From Thiomonas sp. (GTDB taxonomy: Bacteria > Pseudomonadota > Gammaproteobacteria > Burkholderiales > Burkholderiaceae), in NCBI GenBank assembly GCA_027443745.1, contig DAIAZB010000525.1, positions 1 to 9,288 on the forward strand: DNA of 9,288 bases, given 5' to 3'. Below the pieces are notes generated by a model that had not been told where the DNA came from, ran no database searches, and saw only the letters and a program-made list of their open reading frames with translations. Below are positions 1 to 7,385 of the stretch, one piece after another. How positions within the stretch are numbered: position 1 is the first letter of the stretch; every line of letters starts with the position of its first letter. The position numbers and the translations under genes were made by a program.

Positions 1-548
1 GGCCAGGCCACGAGCATGGGCCAGGTGGGCAAGTCCACTGCCGTCAGTTTCTCGCCCACGCCTTGGGCGAAGGCGTTACGGCCGAAGATGAAGACCGGAA
101 CATCGGCACCGAGTTGAAGCCCCAGGCGCTGCAACGCAGGGCGGGCCAGGCCGAGGCCCCAGAGTCGATTGAGCGCCAACAAGGTGCTGGCGGCGTCGGA
201 GCTACCGCCGCCCAAACCGGCCTGAAGGGGAATGGACTTGCGCAGATGGATCCGAACGCCGAAGTGGCAGCCAGTATGCCGTTGCAGGAGTTGCGCCGCG
301 CGCACGGAGAGATCATCGCCAGGCAGGTCATTGCCACCCTCACGCCAGATGGCGCCCGTATCGTTGCGCTCGAAGTCGAGCCAGTCGCACCAGTCGATGA
401 ATTGGAGCACGGTCTGGAGTTCGTGGTAGCCGTCGGCGCGGCGGCCCAGGACATGCAGGAACCAGTTGATCTTGGCTGGCGCAGGGACGTTGTATAGCGC
501 GGTCAGACCTCCGCCTGGAGCGTCGACGCGATCGACCTCCGGCTTCAC
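1..548 (-). CDS. ispE: 4-diphosphocytidyl-2-C-methyl-D-erythritol kinase (partial, C-terminus outside window)
   Basis: GHMP-family kinase of the MEP isoprenoid pathway. It phosphorylates the 2-OH of CDP-methylerythritol with ATP in the cytosol. The visible 182 residues hold the N-terminal substrate motif [12 protein letters not shown] (the catalytic-type Lys is K26), [11 protein letters not shown], the glycine-rich ATP loop [13 protein letters not shown] (109-121) and LGADVPVF with the catalytic-type Asp D149. About 100 C-terminal residues lie beyond position 1. I chose GTG at 548 because it overlaps the lolB TGA (GTGA, 4 nt), suggesting translational coupling. This leaves ~17 residues before the conserved core. 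A CTG at codon 15, which lies directly after GGAGGT and gives [12 protein letters not shown], is a conceivable alternative, but its Shine-Dalgarno spacing is too short. It is the third gene of the TPR-lolB-ispE operon. lolB-ispE adjacency is classical in proteobacteria. Identity is certain; only the start is open. Confidence 0.96.
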   Translation of the reverse strand, partial: MKPEVDRVDAPGGGLTALYNVPAPAKINWFLHVLGRRADGYHELQTVLQFIDWCDWLDFERNDTGAIWREGGNDLPGDDLSVRAAQLLQRHTGCHFGVRIHLRKSIPLQAGLGGGSSDAASTLLALNRLWGLGLARPALQRLGLQLGADVPVFIFGRNAFAQGVGEKLTAVDLPTWPMLVAW

Positions 549-1249
549 GGCCTTGTGGACTCGGGTGTTGCCGAGGCCGGGCCGGATGCCTGTGGCACCG
601 GGAACGATGCCACGGGAGGCTCCGGTGGGGCCGGGCTCTCGTCCACGACCAGACTGAGCTGCGCAGCGGGTCCTTGGATGCGCTTGGCGTGCAGCACATG
701 CAGCCTGCCGCCCTCGAAACGGGGCTGCACCAGCCAGCCGAGTTGCTCGAAGGCTCCATCGTCGAATCGCGTGAAGGGCAAGGCGGCGGCCGGTTCTCCA
801 CGCACCCAGTTTTGCAGGGCGGCGCGCGGCAGGGCCACGCCGAGAGCTGCACTGGTCATGTCTTCGAAAGAGGCATAGTCCTGCGTTTGTCGGCCATTGC
901 TCAAACTGGCCGATTCGGACGTCCAGCGGGCTTGAGCCAACATCTGGCCCAGCGGGGAGAACACATCGAAATGGCCGGCGCCCCCAGCCAGCAGTTCGAG
1001 CCTGAATCCGCCGTAGAGATTGTTCTGCTCGGGAGGCTCGCCCGTGATCACCGAAATACGCCCGCTGATGTTGAGCCGCAGTTGCGTGGCCTGGACCACA
1101 CTGGGTTTCGGTGCGGGAGGAATGGCACAGGCAGCAAGCAACAGCGGAAATCCCAACACCAAGGGCAGGAACCAGGCGCGGCGGCGCGCAGGTCGCAGCG
1201 CAGCCGACGCAGGCACTGCAATGCCGGGGATGCGAAGGCGACAGCTCAA
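545..1249 (-). CDS. lolB: Outer-membrane lipoprotein receptor LolB
   Basis: Final receptor of the Lol pathway: it accepts lipoproteins from periplasmic LolA and inserts them into the outer membrane. The 234-residue product has a basic n-region (RPARRRAW, 20-27), a hydrophobic stretch, and the lipobox LLAAC with Cys41 as the lipidated residue. Ala at +2 (not Asp) fits outer-membrane sorting. The LolB core follows: ISGRISV (61-67), [10 protein letters not shown], and [13 protein letters not shown] (93-105). Residues 206-234 form a Pro/Ala/Ser-rich tail that I do not expect in a minimal LolB. The start is a TTG that overlaps the upstream TPR gene stop (TTGA). GTG at codon 12 (1216) would give a more usual signal-peptide length and is a real alternative; neither has an obvious Shine-Dalgarno. 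The stop overlaps the ispE GTG. Confidence 0.92.
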   Translation of the reverse strand: MSCRLRIPGIAVPASAALRPARRRAWFLPLVLGFPLLLAACAIPPAPKPSVVQATQLRLNISGRISVITGEPPEQNNLYGGFRLELLAGGAGHFDVFSPLGQMLAQARWTSESASLSNGRQTQDYASFEDMTSAALGVALPRAALQNWVRGEPAAALPFTRFDDGAFEQLGWLVQPRFEGGRLHVLHAKRIQGPAAQLSLVVDESPAPPEPPVASFPVPQASGPASATPESTRP

Positions 1250-2988
1250 AACCGCACATCCATGCGCTGCATGGCTGCCTTCACGACATCATCGTGTGGC
1301 GCGCGATCAAAGGCCTCATGCAGAATCTTTCGAGCGCGCGCCTTGTCCCCCTGGTGCCATAGCACCTCGGCCAGATGCGCCGCAATCTCCGGATCCTGCC
1401 TCGCCGCGTAGGCCTGCTCGAGTGAAGCGCGCGCTGACTTCAGATCACCCATGCGGAATTGCACCCAGCCCAGGCTGTCGAGCACGAAGGGGTTGCCGGG
1501 AGAGAGCTCGAGCGCATGGGTCACGAGCTTCAGCGCCAGCGGCAATTGCTTGTCCCGATCCGCCAGGGTGTATCCCAGGGCGTTGTAGGCCGGTTGGTAG
1601 TGGGCATGCGCAGCGATGACCCTGCGCAGCAGTGTTTCCATGTCAGCGGTGTCGCCGGCCTTCTCGGCCATCATGGCGGCTTCGTACACGTAATCCGCGT
1701 CTTGGCCGAACTGCGCCAGCCCCGTCTTGAGCACGGCATACGCCTGGGAATAGTGCTTGGCCGTGCGGTAGATCTGAGCCTGGGCGAACAGCCGCTCGCG
1801 TCGCTGTTCAGGAGTGGCGCCAGGGAGCTTGTCCAGCAATTCGAGTCCAGCATTGAGTTTGTCCTGCTCGGCGAGGATGGTGGCCTGCTGGAGGGTTACA
1901 GCCAAAGACTCCTGGCCTGGTTGGATTAGCGCCAGCCAGTGTTCGGCCTGCGAATAGTCATGCTGCTTGCGGGCTGCGTCGGCAAGCGCCAGATAGACGC
2001 GGGCGCTGTCGGCATTCGCCGTCGAAACCCCAGGCTTGCTGGCCAGGCTGAGGTAGGTCAGCAATGACCTCTGCGCTTGCAGGACCTGCTCCTGCTGGAG
2101 TTGCAATGTTCCGAGGATGAGCCAGCCCTGAGCCAGCTCAGGCCGTGCCGTGCTGAGTGCCAGGGCCTGGGGCAGCGCAATGCCGTCACGCTGCTGCCCG
2201 AGCGCCGCCTGAATCCAGGCCAGGCGCAGGTCGGCATCGTCCGGCCTGGCCGTGAAATACCGCGGCAACAGCGCGTCGGCCTGGGGCGGGTTCACGGTGT
2301 AGGTTCGCAGCAGCAAAGCCGCTGCGGCTTGCATGCCGTGGTCGGCGACCAAAGCCCTGGATGCGGCGGCAAAGGCAAGCTTGGCATCGCCGGCGCGCAC
2401 CTGCAACAGGCCGATGACCACGCCAGACTGCGGTATGGATTGATAGGGAGCCAGCGACCTCTTCGCCAGATCGATAGCGGCGCGCGGGTCACTGGCGCGA
2501 GCGAACAACGACGCCAGCGACAGAATGGTTTTGGGCCGCTGCGGCTCGGGCGTGATGGCAATGATGCGGGAGATGGCCGACACCGCATCGGCGTTGCGCC
2601 CCAGCGCGACCAGCAATTGCGCCGCCCACGTCTGGGCCTTGGGCGATTCCGGCTGGGCACTGCGCCAGGCGTTCACGGCTGCAAGCGCCTGTTCAGGCGC
2701 ACCCGCTGCGACCGCCACCTCGGTGGCGCGCTCGAATAGCGCCTCGGAGTTCATGTCGCGCGCCGCCTTGAGCAACTCGGTGTAGGCCACGGCCGGATGG
2801 CCGGAATTGGCTGCGATTTCACCGGTGAGCACGGCGTAGAACCACCGCGCCAGATCCTGCGCCCCAGGTTGATCGTCCTGCCTGGCCGCAGCGGCCGATC
2901 GGCTGGATTGAGCCTCGGGCGCGGCGTGCGCCGGGTGAAGCCAGGATGAGGCAGCCAACAGGGCTGCGGCAAAAACGGCAAGGCGCAT
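1246..2988 (-). CDS. Secreted tetratricopeptide-repeat protein, LbcA-like by position
   Basis: A 580-residue exported TPR protein. The signal peptide is [16 protein letters not shown] with probable cleavage after AHA (residue 22). There is no cysteine in or near it, so it is a soluble periplasmic protein rather than a lipoprotein. The rest is almost entirely alpha-helical Ala/Leu/Gln-rich repeats. The clearest TPRs are at about 465-560 ([49 protein letters not shown]); more degenerate ones run from about residue 80. I chose ATG 2988 because of the signal peptide and a good AGAGGA site 7 nt upstream; the open frame extends to 3249 but would run into mutM. It is first gene of the operon with lolB and ispE. 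In Pseudomonas aeruginosa the TPR gene beside lolB is lbcA (PA4667), a lipoprotein partner of the protease CtpA. Homology here is inferred from size, repeats and position only. Confidence 0.85.
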   Translation of the reverse strand: MRLAVFAAALLAASSWLHPAHAAPEAQSSRSAAAARQDDQPGAQDLARWFYAVLTGEIAANSGHPAVAYTELLKAARDMNSEALFERATEVAVAAGAPEQALAAVNAWRSAQPESPKAQTWAAQLLVALGRNADAVSAISRIIAITPEPQRPKTILSLASLFARASDPRAAIDLAKRSLAPYQSIPQSGVVIGLLQVRAGDAKLAFAAASRALVADHGMQAAAALLLRTYTVNPPQADALLPRYFTARPDDADLRLAWIQAALGQQRDGIALPQALALSTARPELAQGWLILGTLQLQQEQVLQAQRSLLTYLSLASKPGVSTANADSARVYLALADAARKQHDYSQAEHWLALIQPGQESLAVTLQQATILAEQDKLNAGLELLDKLPGATPEQRRERLFAQAQIYRTAKHYSQAYAVLKTGLAQFGQDADYVYEAAMMAEKAGDTADMETLLRRVIAAHAHYQPAYNALGYTLADRDKQLPLALKLVTHALELSPGNPFVLDSLGWVQFRMGDLKSARASLEQAYAARQDPEIAAHLAEVLWHQGDKARARKILHEAFDRAPHDDVVKAAMQRMDVRF

Positions 2989-2995
2989 GAACGAA

Positions 2996-3001
2996 TCCTC
3001 T
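2996..3001 (-). promoter_or_regulatory. Ribosome binding site of the TPR gene
   Basis: AGAGGA on the minus strand, 7 nt before ATG 2988. It supports this start over the longer open frame and is the clearest Shine-Dalgarno in the left block. Confidence 0.7.
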
Positions 3002-3011
3002 TGATGCGCTG

Positions 3012-3039
3012 ATTTTAGGGTCGCTCCCCGCAACTGGAA
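3012..3039 (-). promoter_or_regulatory. Candidate sigma-70 promoter of the TPR-lolB-ispE operon
   Basis: The minus strand reads TTCCAG (3039-3034), a 16-nt spacer, then TAAAAT (3017-3012). The -10 matches TATAAT at 5 of 6 positions; the -35 match is poor. Transcription would begin near 3005 and give a leader of about 17 nt that still contains the Shine-Dalgarno. Spacing and placement fit, but the -35 is weak, so this is a candidate only. Confidence 0.35.
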
Positions 3040-3054
3040 CCGCCGCCACGGATA

Positions 3055-3091
3055 GCCCCGAGGGAAAGTCGAACCCTTGGGCCGCCCAGGG
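3055..3091. repeat. Palindromic GC-rich segment in the divergent region
   Basis: Two dyads lie in the 138-bp gap between the TPR gene and mutM: CCCCGAGGG (3056-3064), and the imperfect 17-bp palindrome CCTTGGGC-C-GCCCAGGG (3075-3091, one mismatched pair). The distance from CGAGGG to the TTGGGC block is 18 nt. The CGAGGG and TTCGGGC blocks of the stronger repeat at 4139-4210 are also 18 nt apart. This may be a decayed copy of the same element, an operator shared by the divergent genes, or chance in GC-rich DNA. Confidence 0.3.
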
Positions 3092-3126
3092 CTGCAGCAC
3101 CGTGATGACTCAAGCACAATGTCCTC

Positions 3127-3972
3127 ATGCCTGAACTTCCCGAAGTCGAGGTCACCCGCCTGGGACTCGAGCGTGCGCTCATCGGAGCCCGCATCGACTC
3201 CATCATCCAGGGCAAGGTCCTGCGCTGGCCTCTGGGCTGCGCTCCGCAACAGCTACAGGGACAGCGCATCGAGCGGCTGGACCGGCGTGGCAAGTATCTG
3301 CTGCTGCGGATGCAGGCCGGCGATCTGCTCGTGCATCTGGGCATGTCCGGCTCGCTGCGCTGGACGGCCTCGGACCAACCCGCCGAGGCGCTGACGATGC
3401 ACGATCACTTCGTCTGGATCACGGACCGCGGCCAACTCCGCTTGCGTGACCCGCGCCGCTTCGGCGCCGTGGTCTGGCAAGCAACCGGAAGTTCCACGCA
3501 TGCGCTGCTCGACAAGCTCGGCCCCGAGCCGCTGGGAGCGGGCTTCGACGGCAGCGTCCTGCACCAGGCTTTACGAGGCAGAAAGGCCGCCATCAAGCCC
3601 TTACTACTGAACCAGTCCATCGTCACCGGGGTCGGCAACATCTACGCCTGCGAGGCGCTGTTTCATGCCGGCATTCACCCGCTGACTCCTGCGGGCCAGC
3701 TCTCGCAAGCGCGCTGCGAGCGCTTGGCGCAAGCCATACGCAACACCCTGGGCGCCGCCGTGGCTGCCGGTGGAAGTTCCCTGCGCAATTTTGCCCATGC
3801 CGACGGCGAACTCGGCTACTTCCAGCTCAACACTCGGGTCTACGACCGCGCCGGCCTGCCCTGCCATGCCTGTGGGGCGCGCATCAACCGGATCAACCAA
3901 GGACAGCGCAGCACCTATTTTTGCCCGCATTGCCAGAAGCGACCGGCCCAGAGACAACGACGCGCTGGCTGA
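3127..3972 (+). CDS. mutM: Formamidopyrimidine-DNA glycosylase (Fpg/MutM)
   Basis: Bifunctional glycosylase/AP lyase that removes 8-oxoguanine and FapyG opposite C. The 281-residue protein begins MPELPEVEV: after Met removal, Pro2 is the Schiff-base nucleophile and Glu3 the general acid. Other family marks are the lysine of RRGKYLLL (K56), [10 protein letters not shown] (70-79), RDPRRFGA, and [12 protein letters not shown] with the helix-two-turn-helix (168-179). A C-terminal zinc finger has C246, C249, C266 and C269 in C-x2-C-x16-C-x2-C spacing, with RSTYF supplying the DNA-contacting Arg261. All key residues are present, so it should be active. No Shine-Dalgarno is visible before the ATG (upstream is CAATGTCCTC), so it may be poorly translated or leaderless. 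It is divergent from the TPR gene and heads the mutM-GTPase-mutY block. Confidence 0.98.
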   Translation: MPELPEVEVTRLGLERALIGARIDSIIQGKVLRWPLGCAPQQLQGQRIERLDRRGKYLLLRMQAGDLLVHLGMSGSLRWTASDQPAEALTMHDHFVWITDRGQLRLRDPRRFGAVVWQATGSSTHALLDKLGPEPLGAGFDGSVLHQALRGRKAAIKPLLLNQSIVTGVGNIYACEALFHAGIHPLTPAGQLSQARCERLAQAIRNTLGAAVAAGGSSLRNFAHADGELGYFQLNTRVYDRAGLPCHACGARINRINQGQRSTYFCPHCQKRPAQRQRRAG

Positions 3973-4113
3973 ATCACCACGCATGGATCCGCCAGAACCT
4001 TGGTCCCGGCATGGCAGACTCGCAACACCTGCAGACCCATCTGGCCGAATATCCTTGCGGCAAGATACGCTATGACTGTGTCCTCCATTTGCAGCCGTAC
4101 TTGACCTTCGCCC
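3973..4113 (+). other. mutM-GTPase gap
   Basis: 141 bp with no recognisable gene, strong hairpin or clear promoter. It holds an in-frame TGA at 4102-4104, which bounds the GTPase start from above. No Shine-Dalgarno precedes the ATG at 4114. Whether the GTPase and mutY are transcribed by read-through from mutM or from a promoter here cannot be decided from the bases. Confidence 0.5.
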
Positions 4114-6117
4114 ATGAATGACCAGGCCCCTCCTGTCAACGCCCCCCAGGCCGCCGCTTCGCAGCTGCCGCCCCCCGAGGGGGACGAGGAAGCTTCGGGC
4201 GGCCGTGCGCTTCCTCACGACCTGCAAGCCGAGTGGACGCGCTTCGGTGCCTGGCGCGAGCAGCGGCTCGGGCGATTGGCGACGCTGTCGAAGTGGCTGC
4301 GGCAATCGGATTTCGATCCGGCGCTGTGGCAAGAAAGTTTGAACGGGCTGGAGCAGCGCCTGCGGCAAGACCTGGTGCAATTGGCCTTCGTGGCGGAATT
4401 CTCTCGCGGCAAGTCCGAGCTCATCAACGCCATTTTCTTTTCCGGCCATGGCCAGCGCATCCTGCCTGCCGGCGCCGGGCGCACCACCATGTGCCCGATG
4501 GAACTGGCCTCAGACCCGCGCTTGCCCATCGGGTTACGCCTGTTGCCGATCGAGACCCGACTCGATGCCGCGACCCTTGCGCAATGGAAAACGCGGCACG
4601 ACGACTGGAGCGATTTGCCCTTCGCGGCCGACGACGCTGCAGGCATGAGCGCGGCGCTGGCGCATTTGTCGGACACGCTCGCCGTCTCGCTCGAGCGTGC
4701 CCAGGAGCTGGGCTTTTACCTGGAAGATGCCGCTCGCGCAGGCATCGTACGGACCAGCGAAGGATTGGTGGAAGTGCCGCGCTGGCGCCACGCCCTGCTC
4801 AACGTCGATCACCCGCTTTTGGCCCAAGGGCTCACCATACTCGACACGCCGGGCCTGAATGCGCTCGGTGCCGAGCCAGAACTCACGCTCTCGCTCATCC
4901 CCGCGGCACATGCCGTGGTTTTCCTGCTGGGTGCCGACACGGGTGTCACGCGCAGCGATCTGGAGCTTTGGACCCAGCATGTGGGCGAGGCCGGGCGCTT
5001 GCGCAGCTTGGTCGTGCTCAACAAGATCGACACGCTCTGGGATCCCTTGCTGGGGCCTGCTGCGGTGCAGGCCCAGATCGAACGCCAGCGCGAATCTGTG
5101 GCATCCATTCTGCAAATTCCCGTCGAACGCGTGTTCACCATCAGCGCCCACAAGGCCCTGCTCGCACGCATCCAGCAAGACCCGGGACTACTCGCACGTT
5201 CGGGGGTGCCGGCTCTGGAAGCAGCGCTCAGCCAGGTTGCCGACCGCGAACGGCGCGAACTCATTGACAGTGGCTGGCGTGCCACTCTGCTCGACACGCT
5301 CATGCTGCTCGAGCGCCAGTTCCAGCAGCAAATTCGGCAGGCCGATGAACAACGACTGGAGCTGGCAGGCCTGGAAGGCAAGAACAAACACGTGGTGCGC
5401 AACCTGGTGATGCGCATCGGCATGGAGCGCAAGGAGTTCGATGCTGGCCTGTCCAAGGTCCAGGCGCTGCATGTGGTCAACGCCCGTCAACTGGCCAAGG
5501 TGGGCGAATTGCTCGACGTGCAGGTGGCGCTCAGCCAACTGGCGGAGTTGCGCCAGCGCATCAAGACGGCGGTGCTGAAGACGGGTGTGCGCGGCGTTCT
5601 CGAAGCCACTTTCGCCGACGTGCGTCGACGTATCGGCGAGGTTGAAGCCGTGCTGGAAGAGAACCGCGCCATGCTGAGCGGGGCGTGTGCGCAGCTCAAC
5701 ACCGAGTTCGCATTTTCTGTTCCCAGCCCCAAGGCGCTGAAGCTCGAAGGCATACGCCTGGAACTCGACAGCACACAGCAGGATTACCTGCGCTACCTCA
5801 CCCCGGCACGCTGGCTGCGGCTGCAAAACACCGCCCATGCCGAGCGCCTGGTGCTGTCGGCTCTGGCGCGGCTGCGCAGCCTGCTGGAACGTGGCGTGCG
5901 CGACGCACAGCACTGGAACCGCGCATCACTGGCGCAGCTCGACGTGCAAGTTCGCGAGCGCAAGCGCAATCTCGGCCGGCGCATGCAAAGCCTTGAACAG
6001 GTGGAAAACGCCGAGGGCGAACTCGGCCAGCGCATTGCCCAATTGCGCAAGCAAGCCAGTGACATGCGCCACCAGCGCGCCCAATTGCGCCAGTATTTCG
6101 AGGGAGCGATGAAGTGA
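4114..6117 (+). CDS. Dynamin-superfamily large GTPase
   Basis: A 667-residue GTPase of the bacterial dynamin-like type; exact substrate unknown. G motifs in order: P-loop AEFSRGKS (94-101; first Gly replaced by Ala), G2 GRTTMCP (122-128), G3 LDTPGLNALG (243-252), G4 LNKIDTLWD (302-310) and G5 ISAHK (343-347). About 120 residues of mostly helical sequence lie between G2 and G3. From about 380 onward the protein is long helices rich in Gln/Arg/Leu, with probable coiled coil at 395-520 and 600-662. I see no transmembrane segment, so any membrane contact would be peripheral. ATG 4114 is the only ATG/GTG/TTG start available: an in-frame TGA lies at 4102 and none of these codons occurs in frame over the next ~50 codons. 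Codons 9-32 are built from a palindromic repeat; the family-like sequence seems to begin near WTRFGAWRE (41-49). The stop overlaps the mutY GTG. Family is firm; role is unknown. Confidence 0.88.
   Translation: MNDQAPPVNAPQAAASQLPPPEGDEEASGGRALPHDLQAEWTRFGAWREQRLGRLATLSKWLRQSDFDPALWQESLNGLEQRLRQDLVQLAFVAEFSRGKSELINAIFFSGHGQRILPAGAGRTTMCPMELASDPRLPIGLRLLPIETRLDAATLAQWKTRHDDWSDLPFAADDAAGMSAALAHLSDTLAVSLERAQELGFYLEDAARAGIVRTSEGLVEVPRWRHALLNVDHPLLAQGLTILDTPGLNALGAEPELTLSLIPAAHAVVFLLGADTGVTRSDLELWTQHVGEAGRLRSLVVLNKIDTLWDPLLGPAAVQAQIERQRESVASILQIPVERVFTISAHKALLARIQQDPGLLARSGVPALEAALSQVADRERRELIDSGWRATLLDTLMLLERQFQQQIRQADEQRLELAGLEGKNKHVVRNLVMRIGMERKEFDAGLSKVQALHVVNARQLAKVGELLDVQVALSQLAELRQRIKTAVLKTGVRGVLEATFADVRRRIGEVEAVLEENRAMLSGACAQLNTEFAFSVPSPKALKLEGIRLELDSTQQDYLRYLTPARWLRLQNTAHAERLVLSALARLRSLLERGVRDAQHWNRASLAQLDVQVRERKRNLGRRMQSLEQVENAEGELGQRIAQLRKQASDMRHQRAQLRQYFEGAMK
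4139..4210. repeat. REP-like palindromic repeat inside the GTPase N-terminus
   Basis: A nested palindrome: GCCGCCC (4167-4173) pairs with GGGCGGC (4197-4203). Inside it are CCCCC-GA-GGGGG (4172-4183) and the perfect 8-mer GAAGCTTC (4189-4196). Upstream, CCCCCCAGGCCGCC (4142-4155) can also pair in part with GGGCGGCC. From memory, elements with a CCCCCCGAGGGGG core and a flanking GGGCGGCC are common between genes of Comamonadaceae and relatives; I cannot search to confirm. Here it is translated as residues 9-32 of the GTPase (Pro/Ala/Glu/Gly-rich). Boundaries are approximate. Confidence 0.6.
6101..6106 (+). promoter_or_regulatory. Ribosome binding site of mutY
   Basis: AGGGAG within the last codons of the GTPase gene, 7 nt before GTG 6114. 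It supports the overlapping GTG as the mutY start. Confidence 0.65.
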
Positions 6118-7304
6118 GTGTCCCTTGCGTTGCAACGGCCGCGAAGCCGCAACGCCAGGAATCGCTGCAACAGGGACCGCCGCATTTCGCCGAGCGACTG
6201 GTCGTCTGGCAGCGCAGCCATGGCCGTCACGACCTGCCCTGGCAAGCCAGCACCGACCCTTACCGCGTGTGGCTGTCGGAGATCATGTTGCAGCAAACAC
6301 AGGTCGCAGTGGTACTCGCCTACTACCCGCGTTTCCTGCAGCGCTTTCCGACCGTGCAAGCACTCGCCGAGGCCAGCGAAGACGATGTCCTGGCCCAATG
6401 GAGCGGCCTGGGCTACTACCGCCGGGCGCGAAATCTGCACCGCTGCGCACAGCAAATCTACCAAGAACATGGCGGCGACTTTCCACGCACGGCGCAAGGT
6501 TTGCGGCAACTTGCGGGCATTGGTCGCTCGACGGCAGCCGCCATTGCCGCTTTCTGCTTCGGCGAGCACGCTGCCATTTTGGATGGCAACGTCAAACGCG
6601 TGCTGGGCCGCTCCCATGCCCTGCCTGCCTCCGCGAGCACTGCGGCTGAATTGCGCGCCCTTTGGAATCTGGCCGAGCGTCTGCTCCCCAGGCACGGCAT
6701 CCAGGCCTACACCCAGGGCTTGATGGACCTGGGTGCGACGGTTTGCAAACCCCGCAACCCTTCCTGCCTGCAATGCCCGTTTCAGAGTGATTGCCGCACG
6801 CGCCAATCCGGTTCTGGTGCCGCACCGCTGTTCGATGCGACGCATGGCTCAGCCCAGCAACGAACCAGGGGCAGCCCTGTCAAAGCCGTCAAAGCGCGAC
6901 GTACGCAGACCTGGGTCTTGCTCTGGGCAGAGAACGTTCAGGCGGACTCCGCCTCGATCTGGCTGGAGCGGCGGGCCACAACCGGCATCTGGCCCGGCCT
7001 GTGGTGCCTGCCTCAGTTCGACAGCCGCGAGCAGGCGCTGCGACATGCCGCGCAATTGGGTGTGCTGACTGGGCACAGTCTTCGCCCCGTCACCCGGCAT
7101 GCACTGACCCATGTGGACTTGCAACTCGAGCCCTTGCAGGTCCGCATCACACCGACGCTTGGTGCGCGCGAAGCCGGCGGCACCTGGTTCACGCTGCCGG
7201 AGGCGCTGACCCTGGGGCTGCCGGCCCCGGTACGCAGACTCCTGCAGACGGCCGCAAGCTCGGTCAAGCTGCAAGGCGGCCCACAGACCCTCGCACCCGC
7301 TTGA
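6114..7304 (+). CDS. mutY: A/G-specific adenine glycosylase MutY
   Basis: Removes adenine mispaired with 8-oxoguanine, the back-up to MutM in the GO system. The 396-residue protein has the HhH-GPD core: LPWQ (41-44), LSEIMLQQTQV with catalytic Glu56, GLGYYRRARNL (98-108), the helix-hairpin-helix LAGIGRSTAAAIAAF (133-147) and LDGNVKRVLGR with catalytic Asp157. The [4Fe-4S] cysteines are C211, C218, C221 and C227 (C-x6-C-x2-C-x5-C). A Nudix-like 8-oxoG-recognition domain follows from about residue 262 (GIWPGLWCLPQF, then the HALTHVDL loop at 329-336 that corresponds to the FSH loop). GTG start overlaps the GTPase TGA (GTGA) and has a good Shine-Dalgarno. The first ~22 residues precede the conserved fold. 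All catalytic and cluster residues are intact. Confidence 0.97.
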   Translation: MSVPCVATAAKPQRQESLQQGPPHFAERLVVWQRSHGRHDLPWQASTDPYRVWLSEIMLQQTQVAVVLAYYPRFLQRFPTVQALAEASEDDVLAQWSGLGYYRRARNLHRCAQQIYQEHGGDFPRTAQGLRQLAGIGRSTAAAIAAFCFGEHAAILDGNVKRVLGRSHALPASASTAAELRALWNLAERLLPRHGIQAYTQGLMDLGATVCKPRNPSCLQCPFQSDCRTRQSGSGAAPLFDATHGSAQQRTRGSPVKAVKARRTQTWVLLWAENVQADSASIWLERRATTGIWPGLWCLPQFDSREQALRHAAQLGVLTGHSLRPVTRHALTHVDLQLEPLQVRITPTLGAREAGGTWFTLPEALTLGLPAPVRRLLQTAASSVKLQGGPQTLAPA

Positions 7305-7385
7305 ACCGCCAGGCGATGGCCGGGAGCCCGCGCTCACGCCCCTCGCACGTCGCACACGGCAGCGCACCGACGTCCGCAGGACAAG
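7305..7385. other. Convergent gap between mutY and the LON-domain gene
   Basis: 81 bp between converging genes. The best hairpin is only 4 bp (GAGC-CCGC-GCTC, 7324-7335) with no T-run on either strand, so no intrinsic terminator is called. Transcripts may end by Rho or overlap. Confidence 0.5.

Noticed and set aside
2077..2739. Plus-strand open frame antisense to the TPR gene (also 1459-1929)
   Set aside because: Composition typical of antisense shadows in high-GC DNA, and no motif.
2989..3249. Upstream extension of the TPR reading frame (87 more codons)
   Set aside because: It runs antisense into mutM, and a clear signal peptide with a good Shine-Dalgarno begins at 2988.
4054..4076. Promoter for the GTPase (TTGCGG...TATGAC)
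   Set aside because: The two hexamers are only about 10 nt apart, and no better -35/-10 pair was found in the gap.
3921..4121. 66-codon open frame spanning the mutM-GTPase gap as a possible small protein
   Set aside because: Starts inside mutM in another frame, has no Shine-Dalgarno or known motif; its gap portion is not distinguishable from non-coding sequence.
3604..4449. 281-codon minus-strand open frame over mutM and the GTPase start
   Set aside because: Antisense to two well-supported genes, with no recognisable motif.
4233..5267. 344-codon plus-strand open frame inside the GTPase gene
   Set aside because: Frame-shifted shadow in GC-rich DNA, Arg/Ala/Cys-rich, while the GTPase frame carries all five G motifs.
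7305..7385. Bidirectional terminator between the convergent genes
   Set aside because: Only a 4-bp stem without a U-run could be found.
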